The notes under the pieces: generated by a model
Databases searched by the model: none
Seen by the model: only the letters and a program-made list of their open reading frames with translations
What the model was told of the DNA's origin: nothing
Shown here: positions 9,598-18,904 of the stretch, piece by piece
Position numbering within the stretch: the first letter of the stretch is position 1
How the letters are laid out: each line of letters starts with the position of its first letter
Program-made: the position numbers and the translations under genes
NCBI GenBank assembly: GCA_015478945.1
Contig: JABUQX010126259.1
Span: forward strand, 1 to 30,120
Origin: Trachelipus rathkii
Lineage: Eukaryota > Arthropoda > Malacostraca > Isopoda > Trachelipodidae
Direction: 5' to 3'
DNA: 30,120 nucleotides

Positions 9598-11281
9598 CTT
9601 CATCTTTGAAAAAATGAGGACTGATGAGAAAGTTGATGGGGTGTCTCTTAAGAAGATTCACACTGGTGTTGGCCACGTGTAAATCCTGCTGCAAAGCGAA
9701 AGAAGGGGCTTTCTAACGCACCAAACAAAGGGTCCCAACTCAAGGCACATTACAACGATGCTAATTGAATAATTATAATTAAATATTAGATGTCAACTGT
9801 ATAGTAAATTCCTAGCCACATTCACACTAATGAAATACGAAAAATATGTCATAGGAAGAACCTCCTAAAAGAAATATTAAAAAAATTTTAATTAAAGTTT
9901 GCTATGTTTTATATGCAACACAATGACCTTCTCCGCTCACCTCTCTGCGCCATTGAAGGCTTAGCACAGCCGCTGGTCGCTCCAAGTTCTAATGGGAGAA
10001 GTGAGTCTCGCAAGCGTCAAATGTCTCTGGATGAGAGCTTCAGGTCAAAGTTCAGCAAGAGCCTTCTGTCACACCTGAGAATACCATTTACTAACATAAT
10101 ATTAAGTTGTTTAAATTGAACTGCAATGAAAGAAAAACGTAAAATGAGCGACTAGCGTCCTCACGCTTTTAAAAAATTTTATTAAAATTTAGAAAAATAT
10201 ATTGATTATAAACGTAATTATTTTTTCATCATTAGGTGGTTCATTTCATTCAATGATGCCTACTGGGATAGCTGATGATCTCTACACGAAGGAGCATGCT
10301 TTAACTGCGGTGCCGTAGGCTCCATCAATTTCAAGTGGATTTTTACCTATGGAAAGCTGATCAAAAGCTTCCATCACTTTTGTTGCACCAGAAGTGGGTG
10401 GCCACTACAGCCGACAGTTGGACCGCCCACAATAAGTCCTTCTTGGGAATCGACAGTCCCACCTGACTTGACAGGTCATACCTCAAAAGGTCCTCATGCA
10501 ACTTGGCGGTCCAGGATGACAATGAAGGTAATAAAATTAAAAGTTATGAATTTGGCATTTGATACAGTTATCTCATACACCATACATGAACATTATGAGT
10601 GTATACATTTAATTTTACAGACAATAAACAATAAAAATTATTGTCCTTTAGGAAAGGCCAGACTCACGCAGTTACGTGGGATAACTAATCATCAGAAGAT
10701 TACCACATTCATGAGATAGCCATCCACGGTACAGGTGAAGCCACATGACGTGATCATCCGCGACAACCATACGTGGCAAGCCCTTCCAATGCGCCTTTGG
10801 CTGATCCAAACCAGCGACCTAGAGAACCTTCTGATCGGCCTGATTATCCGACTTGGAGATTGCTGGATCTCCAAGGAGCTGCCTGAAGGGCTGAGGCTGA
10901 ACAACCCAAGGTCGCCGCCTCAACAGGGCCTGGCTGGCAGGTACTATAGAATTCGCGAAGACCTATTGCTTAATGCTACTGAAGTAATTAATAGATATAA
11001 GTAAGTAATAATTGAACGATAATACACGATTATGTACATTTAATTAACTGAATATCTTGAACTTTCTGAATAAATACTTATTTTCAGTGCTCACCATCAC
11101 GTCTTTGGCGACAACAGATGCTGAGTGATATACAGGCTGACAAGGGGCGCTTCGAACAGGTGGAGGACGAACCATAGCTAAGATCCAGGCCCTGAGGAAA
11201 CTTCAGAACAGGGCCCCAGTGGTTGCCAACCAGATCAAGATTGTCGCCAAAAGAAAAACTGAAGACTCCTGTGGTGACAAG
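9598..11281 (+). pseudogene. broken hAT-family transposase gene with intron-like gaps
   Basis: Conserved hAT blocks occur in the correct order on the plus strand. RKRQMSLDESF (10009-10041) resembles the linker after the BED zinc finger. KWVATTADSWTAHNKSFLGI (about 10392-10451) is the hallmark hAT catalytic strand, containing the first catalytic Asp in 'TADSW'. After one in-frame TGA (10464) comes LDRSYLKRSSCNLAV, the post-catalytic block. EDYHIHEIAIHGTGEAT (about 10696 onwards) fits the region before the second Asp, whose 'TDNGSNF' motif is degraded. LATTDAE (11105-11125) matches the family's 'CHTLNLVATTDA', preceded by a frameshifted Cys/His stretch. AKIQALRKLQNRAP follows at 11177. Segments end at GT (GAAG|GTAATA at 10528; GACAAG|GTAGTA at 11281) and begin after pyrimidine-AG (11086-11087), so introns may separate them. 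The C-terminal dimerisation domain is not visible. Stops and frameshifts indicate a dead copy unless they are sequencing errors. Confidence 0.8.
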
Positions 11282-11389
11282 GTAGTAGTAATTACTATTA
11301 AAAAAAGAAATTGTTATAGCGCTAAGAAATTCGTCTGCCGATTAATTAAGACCAATTCATTTTATAAGTTTTGATATTGTTTATTAACA

Positions 11390-12870
11390 GTTATACGTTT
11401 TATTCTGCAAAATGGACTCCCTATAATGATATGTGATGTCCCCTTCTGGAGGTTAAGGGTCGAAAAACCAAATTGGATGCCACATAGAATACCATCCTCC
11501 GGATCAGCAGGCCCCAAGGGAGGTTCCCGCTCCACAGAGTAAAGCGTCGAGGTAATAGTAAAGTATTTTATGAGTAGAAATTGCTCTTTTAATATTTTTA
11601 TTTTATTTAATATTATTAAATTATAAATCTCCTCAAAACCCAAACCGCCTCCAAATCCCTGTCCTGTTCCTTACATCGCCTGCTTGCCCACAACTCATAT
11701 CGCTACGTCGAAAATCTCTAACTGAATATCCACCTTTTTTCCGGCGTCCGACAGGCAAAAACAACCTTCATATTGTCTCTTATACCTTTCTACAATAGTG
11801 TCCCACCTCCTCCACCATTCAAATCCCAAGCTTATCAAATCCCAATGCAACTTTGGGCAGCTTTTCCCTTAACCGGCCAAGAACGCTCCATGAGAGCTCC
11901 GTTCCTCACTCTTAGTCCAATGCTTCCTAAGCTGCCAAGAAACTCTCAGATTGCCAATCCTGTGTACAACCTCACTCTTGTATCTATCGCCCTATTCCAT
12001 ACAGATACCGGTCGCTACTCGTGCTGCCCGTATTTATAATAATCAATTATCCTACGTAACAAACCATCTAATTTTTCGACCGTTTCAGTCGATTGAACGA
12101 GTACAAACTGGTCTGCAGCCATGTGGCGCAGTGTCTTGAATGCTTCAGGGAGAAAAGGGCATACATGGGCACGCCTCCTACCCACTTTGTTGAGAAGACC
12201 CAGCCTTGAGAGAGAGTGAATAAATTCATCTTGTTTAGCAAGCGCGCCCACTAGTCTAAGCAGGCCCTCCTCAGTGGGCTATGAAAAGAGCGTTGGCCAC
12301 CTCTTTCAGAGAATCAGGGATCACCTATGGCCACTGCCCTTCACCCTCCTTCACCCTTAAGGCCCTAGAAAGCATTGCACCTGACATGTGGAGGCGCAAT
12401 CGGGGACAACGAGTGACCCGGAAGATAGGGACTCCATCAAACCCACGAGAAACAGCAAGTCACCGTCAGCTTGCCAGCCAAGAGAAAAAGAACGCCCACA
12501 ATTCAGACGCACTCTATTCAGTAAATTGGTTCTAGAGGTATTGGTACGCAGACAACGCCAGCAACAGGATGTCGGAAACGCTCATACGCAAAGTCCATGC
12601 GAGGAGTGGTGCCCTCTCAAGAAGATCCGAGCTGTTCCTGTTTCCCTTATAAAACATATTTCCTCTATTTATAAAGATATTTAATACCCCATTCCTATTC
12701 GCCGCGGGGAGAGGTGCTTCAGGCCGCTGGTGGGAACATCCTCAGCGGCCAAAGTCTCCTTGAAGACGAAAGGTTTGAGGCGACTCTTTCCTCAAAGGAA
12801 ATATGGACCTCCTGCAGGAAGTGAATTAGCCAGGAGACAATGGACGGAAGGAGGACCTTATAGCAGAACG
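11390..12870. other. GC-richer block with scattered open frames, unidentified
   Basis: This 1.5-kb block has higher GC than its surroundings and open stretches on both strands. On the minus strand 12015-12251 reads as 78 codons including FIHSLSRLGLLNKVGRRRAH. On the plus strand 12388-12535 is open in two overlapping frames and 12541-12645 includes YWYADNASNRMSETLIRKVH. Neither resembles a domain I can name. Because it follows the hAT remnant in the same orientation, part could be the unrecognised hAT C-terminus, or another transposon. The proline-rich reading at about 11810 comes from a C-rich tract. Confidence 0.3.
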
Positions 12871-13176
12871 TGTTAACCTATTTGTGTATTAACATCTTAA
12901 TAAGAAAAATGTAAATAAATCTGTTTTACTATCCTTAAAAAAGGTTTAAAATGTAAAGGCATGCTTTCGTTATCGCGCAAAAGTTTACTATTGTAATTGT
13001 AACGGTACGTCGCCGTAAGGATAGCCCGAATAGCCCGGGCATAGTTATGCGCAACTGACAAGGTTTCAAAAATGCAGTCGCTAGGCCTGACACTGCCAAC
13101 ATTAGAGTGCAAACGCCGAATAGCCCGATCGACCGGACCTCGATACAAAAATTATAGTCCCGCCCAGCTCTGATTA
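12871..13176. other. unique DNA with repeated ATAGCCCG words
   Basis: ATAGCCCG occurs three times (about 13021, 13029 and 13118), twice within GAATAGCCCG. Overlapping minus-strand open frames cover the stretch but show no family signature. Confidence 0.3.
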
Positions 13177-13284
13177 TCATATATATATATATAATATACT
13201 ATATATTATAATAATATATATAAATATAAATATAATAATTATATATTATTAATTAATATATATATACTATATATTATAATACTA
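13177..13284. repeat. AT microsatellite
   Basis: Imperfect (AT)n, directly upstream on the plus strand of the spacer that precedes the reverse-transcriptase remnant. Confidence 0.9.
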
Positions 13285-13504
13285 TTCAATACCTTTTCTC
13301 TCCAAGACTGGGGTAACGGTGCGTAACATAACACGAAGACAGAAAAGTAGTGTGAAGATATGAAGCGAAGTCATCAAAGATAGCCCTAGCAACCGCTCTC
13401 TTCTATACCTTTAAGTTGAAAATCGTCGCATCAGAACAATCCACAATAAGACTTCACGGCACCGCGACGGAGACCTCACTATGGCGGCCATCTGTCACGC
13501 GGGG
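13285..13504. other. unique spacer next to the retrotransposon remnant
   Basis: No gene recognised. Because the neighbouring element reads leftwards, this is where its 3' untranslated end would lie. No clear poly(A) or simple-repeat tail was seen. Confidence 0.3.
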
Positions 13505-14900
13505 TTGACAATTTGGCCCTAGCTTCAACCATACTCCTCTCCAAGAAGGACCATTCACTCCTGTTAGCACCTTTCTTTCGTCGCTTCTGGCCAAAACGTC
13601 ACATTTCCTCCTCCAGGCTATCTTTCATACTGACTCAATTCAGCTTTTCTTTGATCCCCCACAGCCGGTCAATGTCCCAGCACACTCCCACTATAACCTC
13701 CCATTTCAATCCAACCGTGCTATCAATCCATAAACCCCGCCTTTCCACCATGACCAAACAATCTCAATGGTTGTTTTTAACTTATTCTTTCAATTGAGCC
13801 CCTAATCTCAAGCCACACTATGACTCTCAAATAATCGTTCATCCTCATTGTATCAATTCTTTTAACACCTAACTCCCTAAGATTATCCATCTAAAACACA
13901 TTGTAGCTTAGATCTATCCTCTTAACCAGACAAGTCCTCACTACGAACATAACAGGTAAACGAACATACCTTCATGACAGACCGTCTACGGCCAGCTCAA
14001 CTTAGTGCCCTTTACATCCACCACGATTGTAATTGCACCAGCCACCTCCTGCCAAATTCAACAACTTTCCTACTACGCTACTGGTCATCCGTTCCCATAT
14101 CATCCAACATATATCCTAAAGTATTTAAGCCAGACACTGTTCCAGCTGCTTCCCACCTAACGTAATTTCACACCGAGAGCTTCCTGGAAAGGACAATTGA
14201 TAACCATTCTCTGCTTATTTACTTTACCTTCCTACGATCTCGGCGATCATGAACCCGCTTACCGAAATCTCTTCTACCAACCTCTCAAACTCTCTCAAAT
14301 TCGCCACACAATAATAAATATCCTCAGATAATAGTAGGGAACTAAATCTTTCCATTTCTAATCATTCTAACACCAATCCCTGCCACCCCCAATAATCTTT
14401 CCATAACCCCATCAATACAAATGAAATAACAGGGACATAACGCACATCGTTTCTTTTCCATTCCCTTCCCTAGCACTTTCCGACATTTATTCCTAACAAC
14501 GCTTCACTGTCGTCATACATACTCTGTTGATTCCCACACAGAAGCTGTACCATCAACAGCCATATATAGTTGCTAAGCGCCCTGCCCAATAAGAGAGCGT
14601 CCGCTATATCCTATCATAACCCTTGCAATTCTATAATGCTTTAAATATCATTATTCTCTCCCTCATCTGTCCAATCATTGTTTCCAAGTTTTTAAAGATT
14701 GAGTCATACATCTCACCACTTCAAACGCACCTTGTTCTTCCCATTCATGCCTTCCAGCTCACCCGACGCAACTCTTTCCGATCAAAAATACTAGCGATTA
14801 CTATAGTCCTATAACACTGAAAAAAACTCTTACCCATCCCTATAATACCTACAGTTACCCTATCTCCCTTACCGCTTATATAAGGGCACTATTATTGCTC
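13505..14900 (-). pseudogene. degenerate non-LTR retrotransposon reverse transcriptase
   Basis: The minus strand is G-rich and C-poor and shows RT motifs in order despite many frame changes. GKGDRVT (14853-14873) marks the fingers. An ALL.RALSNY-like stretch (about 14590) resembles 'LWEALR.YG'. RCALCPCYFICIDGVMERLL (about 14390-14449) matches the family's 'QGC.MSP.LFN.YIDGV'. SLLLSEDIYY (about 14310-14343) is the degraded 'LLFADDT' active site, and ANLREFERLVEE follows. The C-terminal part has LEQC (about 14140), HEGMFV (about 13970), MDNLRELGV (13862-13890) with RIDTMRMN after it, PLRLFGHG (about 13741-13770, 'LRWFGHVER') and NRSEWS (about 13545, 'DRSEWR'). No endonuclease part was recognised, so the copy is probably 5'-truncated, as is usual for such elements. 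The family is abundant in decapod crustaceans by recollection. A second copy in the opposite orientation lies at 24130-25235. Confidence 0.85.
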
Positions 14901-14974
14901 TCCCCAATCCTTCGGAACTATACCCCCATAAACTCTTTGTACACCACCTCCAAATCCAATCAAACACCATCTCG

Positions 14975-15125
14975 CATATATATAGTATATCTATATATAA
15001 TATAATATATAGTATATATAATATAGAATATATATAATTAGATATTATTATTATATTATATAGATATATGATATTATATATTATATAGATATATATATAT
15101 AATATATATAATGATAATATAATGA
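14975..15125. repeat. AT microsatellite
   Basis: Imperfect (AT)n immediately beyond the 5' side of the minus-strand RT remnant. Confidence 0.9.
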
Positions 15126-15292
15126 CAATATAATTGTGAACTCAAATACAGACATTACTTTACATATAAAGAAAAATAATAATAAATATAAGGAAAGAAA
15201 AAGAAATAATATTATTGGCAATTTAAAAATGACAGACATTCAATAAGTACTTTGCAAAATTTCAAATACATAATTTGCCATATACAAGTATC

Positions 15293-15475
15293 CCGTGGGT
15301 TTTTAGAATACTGCAAGTAACAAGTATAGAACCAAAGACGTATCGTGTGCCAAAAAATGTCTTAATACAAAAAAGGTACTGTTAAACTAAAATTCATGCC
15401 TGCTATATACATATATGTAGTTTTTTTTTAAATATTCCAATTTTAATCCGGATTTTAACCATAAAAACCCACGGA
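15293..15475. repeat. 13-bp perfect inverted repeat
   Basis: CCGTGGGTTTTTA (15293-15305) is the exact reverse complement of TAAAAACCCACGG (15463-15475), separated by 157 bp. GGGTTTTTA/TAAAAACCC words are common in the subterminal DNA of one hAT group, consistent with the hAT-like end at 16030. It may be part of a non-autonomous element. Confidence 0.6.
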
Positions 15476-15854
15476 CTGATGGGTTATTGGAACCAGCTCC
15501 TTGAGGAGTATCCATTGCAAGCCTGCCACGATTCGACGGTATACAACCCTAACCTATGGTAGCTTTAGACTTACGCACTTCCCAGAGACTCGAATAGTGA
15601 ATGATGACAATAGTCGAGTATTTAAAAATAAATAAAGTAAATATTATTACTTATACCTGTTACATAGATGTTTGTCACTACCAATGCAATGCTCTTAAAA
15701 TACAATCACAATTCACCTTTACACAGTTCACCACAACAGGACATGGCATTTCATTCAGAGTAGGAATGGACAATTGTCTGTTACAACATTAGGTTAATTT
15801 TGTAAATTTTTACCTATTTTATTAATTATATTTGCCCAAGAAAACGCTGAAAGA
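15476..15854. other. interior of the presumed hAT end region
   Basis: AT-rich DNA. A 63-codon plus-strand open frame (15601-15792) has no recognisable family feature. Confidence 0.3.
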
Positions 15855-16030
15855 ACTTGCAAAAACACAAAAATTCAAGTTTTGATCATTTGCTTACTTT
15901 ATTTCCTAAACAAGGAAATTTTAAAAAACAAAATAGCCGCAAGCAAAACCAAAAAAGTCCCTATAAACCAAAAATGCTCAAATAACCCACTTGGCTGGGC
16001 TTTTTCAAACTCCAGGTTTTTCCAACCCTG
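15855..16030 (+). mobile_element. probable hAT transposon terminus
   Basis: The segment ends GGTTTTTCCAACCCTG at 16030. Read inward from the end on the other strand it begins CAGGGTTGGAAAAACC, then GTTTGAAAAAGCCCAGCC, then AAGTGGGTTATTTG. This is how ends of a widespread arthropod hAT group look (CAGGGTTGG followed by alternating AAAACC/GGGTTTT words). The expected 8-bp target duplication would be TCTCCAAT (16031-16038), but I found no partner end with that flank in the window. It could be the right end of the hAT whose gene lies at 9598-11281, disrupted by later insertions, or an unrelated solo end. Confidence 0.55.
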
Positions 16031-16038
16031 TCTCCAAT

Positions 16039-16458
16039 CCATTTTTATGTATAAGTAAGGTTCGAATCCCTTCTGTCATGTTCTTCCTGCGTTCAAATCA
16101 TTCAATTGCTACAATTGGCATAACCTAAATTAAGTTATCGATTTTTAAGTTATCTTTGACCTGAAGATTGTGAAATACAGTCAAGCAATTTCCACCAACG
16201 CAGCTTAATCATGCGAACGCCGCTAAGCTAGAACATGCGAACCTTGACATACAACTAACTAACTGTTTCATACAGCAACCGCGAGTTGCTCCTCATCCGT
16301 GCAGTTACAGAAGCAATCCTAATTCTCTGGTAATAGCCCACAATGGTAAACTAGATTCAAGTTGCTCTGCCATATGTAAAATCGTCACACTCAGGGCTTG
16401 CACGTGTGTTTTTAACCCTAGAGCAAGTCGGAACCTGAGATAGTAACTATCTTTTCTG
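16039..16458. other. unique spacer
   Basis: No gene recognised. A perfect tRNA B-box-like word, GGTTCGAATCC, lies at 16059-16069 but without a fitting A box or cloverleaf. Confidence 0.35.
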
Positions 16459-16564
16459 ATAATAATATATATTAATATAATATATATATTCTATTAATAT
16501 AACTAATTAATATATTAATATATATAGTAATAATATATACTTATACATAAATATATAATATATG
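16459..16564. repeat. AT microsatellite
   Basis: Short imperfect (AT)n tract. Confidence 0.85.
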
Positions 16565-16738
16565 AAGTGTAATGCTGAAAAGTCATTCTTCATTATCTTT
16601 TCGGAAACCGCATGGTTTAAGAAAGCTGTTCAAAAGTAGTAATTTCCCTTTATTTGAGATTCAATTCCTCCTCAATGAGAATTGATGCAATAAATGCCAT
16701 CTCCTCAATAAATTGAATAATAAAACTATGCAGAGAGC
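16565..16738. other. unique spacer
   Basis: No gene recognised. CTCCTCAATRA-like words occur twice (about 16667 and 16700). Confidence 0.3.
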
Positions 16739-16885
16739 CGATATATGATAGATAGTATATATAATAAATATATATAAATATATAATATAGTATATATATA
16801 TAGTATATATATAATTATATATATATATATAGTAAATACTATATGAGAGTTATATAATTAATATATATATAAGATATAGTATAGA
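16739..16885. repeat. AT microsatellite
   Basis: Imperfect (AT)n tract with GATAGATA at its left side. Confidence 0.85.
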
Positions 16886-17499
16886 CGCTAGCATCGTAAG
16901 TTTATCTTTGTTATTTATTCTTGATAACATCAAACATACCTCCAACAGCGGACTTAAAATCAAACGCAAGGATAGAAAAAAAGCAAAGAAACTTTCGTAC
17001 TGTTCTAGTAGATGGATGTCTTAATTTGATACTCACAAACATTTCGAGATTTGCGAAGGATAGTTTCGACCTTGGACAAATGTGCCTTCGGTTCAGTTAA
17101 AACATGGAAGGAAAGTAGATCGTCGAAATATTGTATGTAACGAAACAGAAATTACAGGACGTGATCCGGATACAACTGTAAGAAAATCTAGGTATAGAGG
17201 AATGCGCATAAAATAGAGAATGACAATGAAAATCTTAACAGCTGGGAAAGACATATAAGATAGGGTAAAATTCAATTTTAAAACAGAACCAAGGCCGAAA
17301 AATAAACGTAATGGCTTTGGTGAGTCATTAACTGCTAGCGGGAAGAAACATAAAGAATTAAGCATATCAAGACCAGGACAAATGCTTCATGCCACACAAA
17401 TAATAAAAACACACAGCATACTTGGCAACTATATGTAAGCCTAGAGAAGAGGGTAGTAGTGAGTGCCTATAATGGGCGAGATTCCATAAGAAAAAGATA
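16886..17499. other. purine-rich DNA upstream of possible retrotransposon tail
   Basis: The plus strand becomes A/G-rich. A 90-codon minus-strand open frame (17093-17365) is hydrophobic, as expected from reading a purine-rich strand backwards, and has no family match. This stretch may be the more decayed upstream part of the element at 17500-17960. Confidence 0.3.
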
Positions 17500-17960
17500 A
17501 TAGGGATTAATATATGAATATCTGAAGGAATCGAAACAAATAAGAGTTTGGCGGTAAGAGTAGTAAAAGAAAGTATTCGAGACTATTTCAAAATACCTGT
17601 GGAAACGACAGAGGAAGGGAATGAAAAAATGGAAGATAATTAAAAAATGAAATCAAAATTTAAAGTAATAAAAAAAAGAAAAAAGAAAACATAAAATCAT
17701 AATGTGAGAAACGAAAACACGCTTGCCATTTTAAACAAGTGCTCACAGGGAATTTATCAGTAAATAAGAACAATTGAAGTAATCTGAAAGGGATACCTAA
17801 CATTTGAGGAGGAAAGACCTTTAATAACAGAACAAGATGCATATTTAAAGACAATCTGGTTTAAAAATACAAATTTAAGAAAAAGAACTGCAGTGGCAGG
17901 TGTGTGTTGAATGTGTGGTGTTGAAAGCGAATCGGTGATTCGCATATTTTATAGACTTCA
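17500..17960 (+). pseudogene. possible non-LTR retrotransposon C-terminal tail
   Basis: The plus strand carries discontinuous protein-like stretches: VKESIRDYFKIPVETTEEGN (about 17570-17629), then TFEEERPLITEQDAYLKTIW (about 17800-17860), then FKNTNLRKRTAVAGVC, a TGA, and MCGVESES (17905-17937). Arginine-rich sequence before 'C..CG.E.E' is how the zinc-binding tail after the RT/RNase H region looks in several non-LTR retrotransposons; there a His and a final Cys follow, here replaced. It is clearly different from the RT family at 13505-14900. Frames are broken repeatedly. The assignment rests on motif resemblance alone, and host coding origin is not excluded. Confidence 0.35.
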
Positions 17961-18721
17961 TATACTTCACTATACTCCACTGACTGTTGTACATAGATTC
18001 ATGATATCTTAACATTGCTGTCTTTTTATTTACATTTTAAAAGTCAAAGTATTCATTATCTCTGCTTAATAAGTCTAGTAAGCTATATCTTAAAATGTGA
18101 GAAATCTAAAACTATACTGATATTATTTACTACTTATGATAAAATCTAGTTTGATATACATAATGTATTGAATATTTTCTTTTTGTAAGTTGGCCCTCAT
18201 CTCTCAACGTTACTAATTATATATTGTCCAACCTCAGTTTTCTGAAAACTACGTCCTAATTAATAATGGCCCTATGTTGTGTGCAATATGTTTTATTTTT
18301 TACTAATATTGTTATTTTTTTTTTTTTAAATTATTAATTTTATTAATTTCTTTTATAGGGCCCCAAGGGAAAAAATTAAATTGCATAAATTGTAATTGGG
18401 TAGAAACCTATATACTATACCGTTAATGATAACCCATTATATATTATTTAATTATTAATTTGTTTATCAATCAACAGTTATAGCATTTCAGATGTCGATA
18501 TCACTTCATAGGATTTCTGGTGCGCAGGAACCGCTGAAATAAAATAAAAAATTGAGTAGGTTATAGGTTATGCTCTACTAGACTTTAAGCTTTTTTTACT
18601 ACGGGCAAGCTAGATTAACTTAAATTTAATTAAACATGGCACCGACATAGATTTAATTTTGCAACGACGTATGTTAAAATTGCAGGAAAAAATCAGCTAA
18701 GACTAAATAATTATTTTGTAA
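17961..18721. other. AT-rich DNA with poly-T run
   Basis: No gene recognised. A T-rich stretch (about 18290-18355) includes a run of more than ten Ts. The GC-rich word GGCCCCAAGGGA at 18359-18370 also occurs at 11510-11521. Confidence 0.35.
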
Positions 18722-18901
18722 ATAACACACAAACTTTGCCATGATATAATTGTGGGCGAAGGCAGCAGCGAGTGGCACCGCGAATACCTGATCTATGCCT
18801 CCAACTCAAAACCTCATGCTGGAGATGACAAAGAGGAGAATCATCTTTTTGTTAAATGTAGCCTAAGGTGTATTCATGTTCGTACCTTAAATTCTCTCTA
18901 G
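18722..18901 (+). CDS. short open stretch before the minisatellite, unrecognised
   Basis: Open from a stop at 18719 to TAG at 18899-18901, without an early ATG. Protein-like composition is seen in the middle (GEGSSEWHREYLIYASNSKP, then DDKEENHLFVKCSL). The 'E.NHLF.KC' ending resembles the last His/Cys part of zinc-binding tails of non-LTR reverse transcriptases, but the preceding cysteine pair is absent. It could be a transposon scrap or chance. Confidence 0.2.
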   Translation: MTHKLCHDIIVGEGSSEWHREYLIYASNSKPHAGDDKEENHLFVKCSLRCIHVRTLNSL

Positions 18902-18904
18902 GAG

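Noticed and set aside
13513..13797. 94-codon plus-strand open frame, serine/proline-rich
   Set aside because: It is antisense to the C-terminal part of the minus-strand reverse transcriptase, whose motifs (LFGHG, RSEW) read in the other direction.
16059..16069. tRNA gene or tRNA-derived SINE from a perfect B-box word
   Set aside because: No A box at proper spacing and no cloverleaf stems could be drawn around it.
11510..18370. Shared 12-mer GGCCCCAAGGGA at 11510 and 18359
   Set aside because: The similarity does not extend into the flanks, so it is probably chance.
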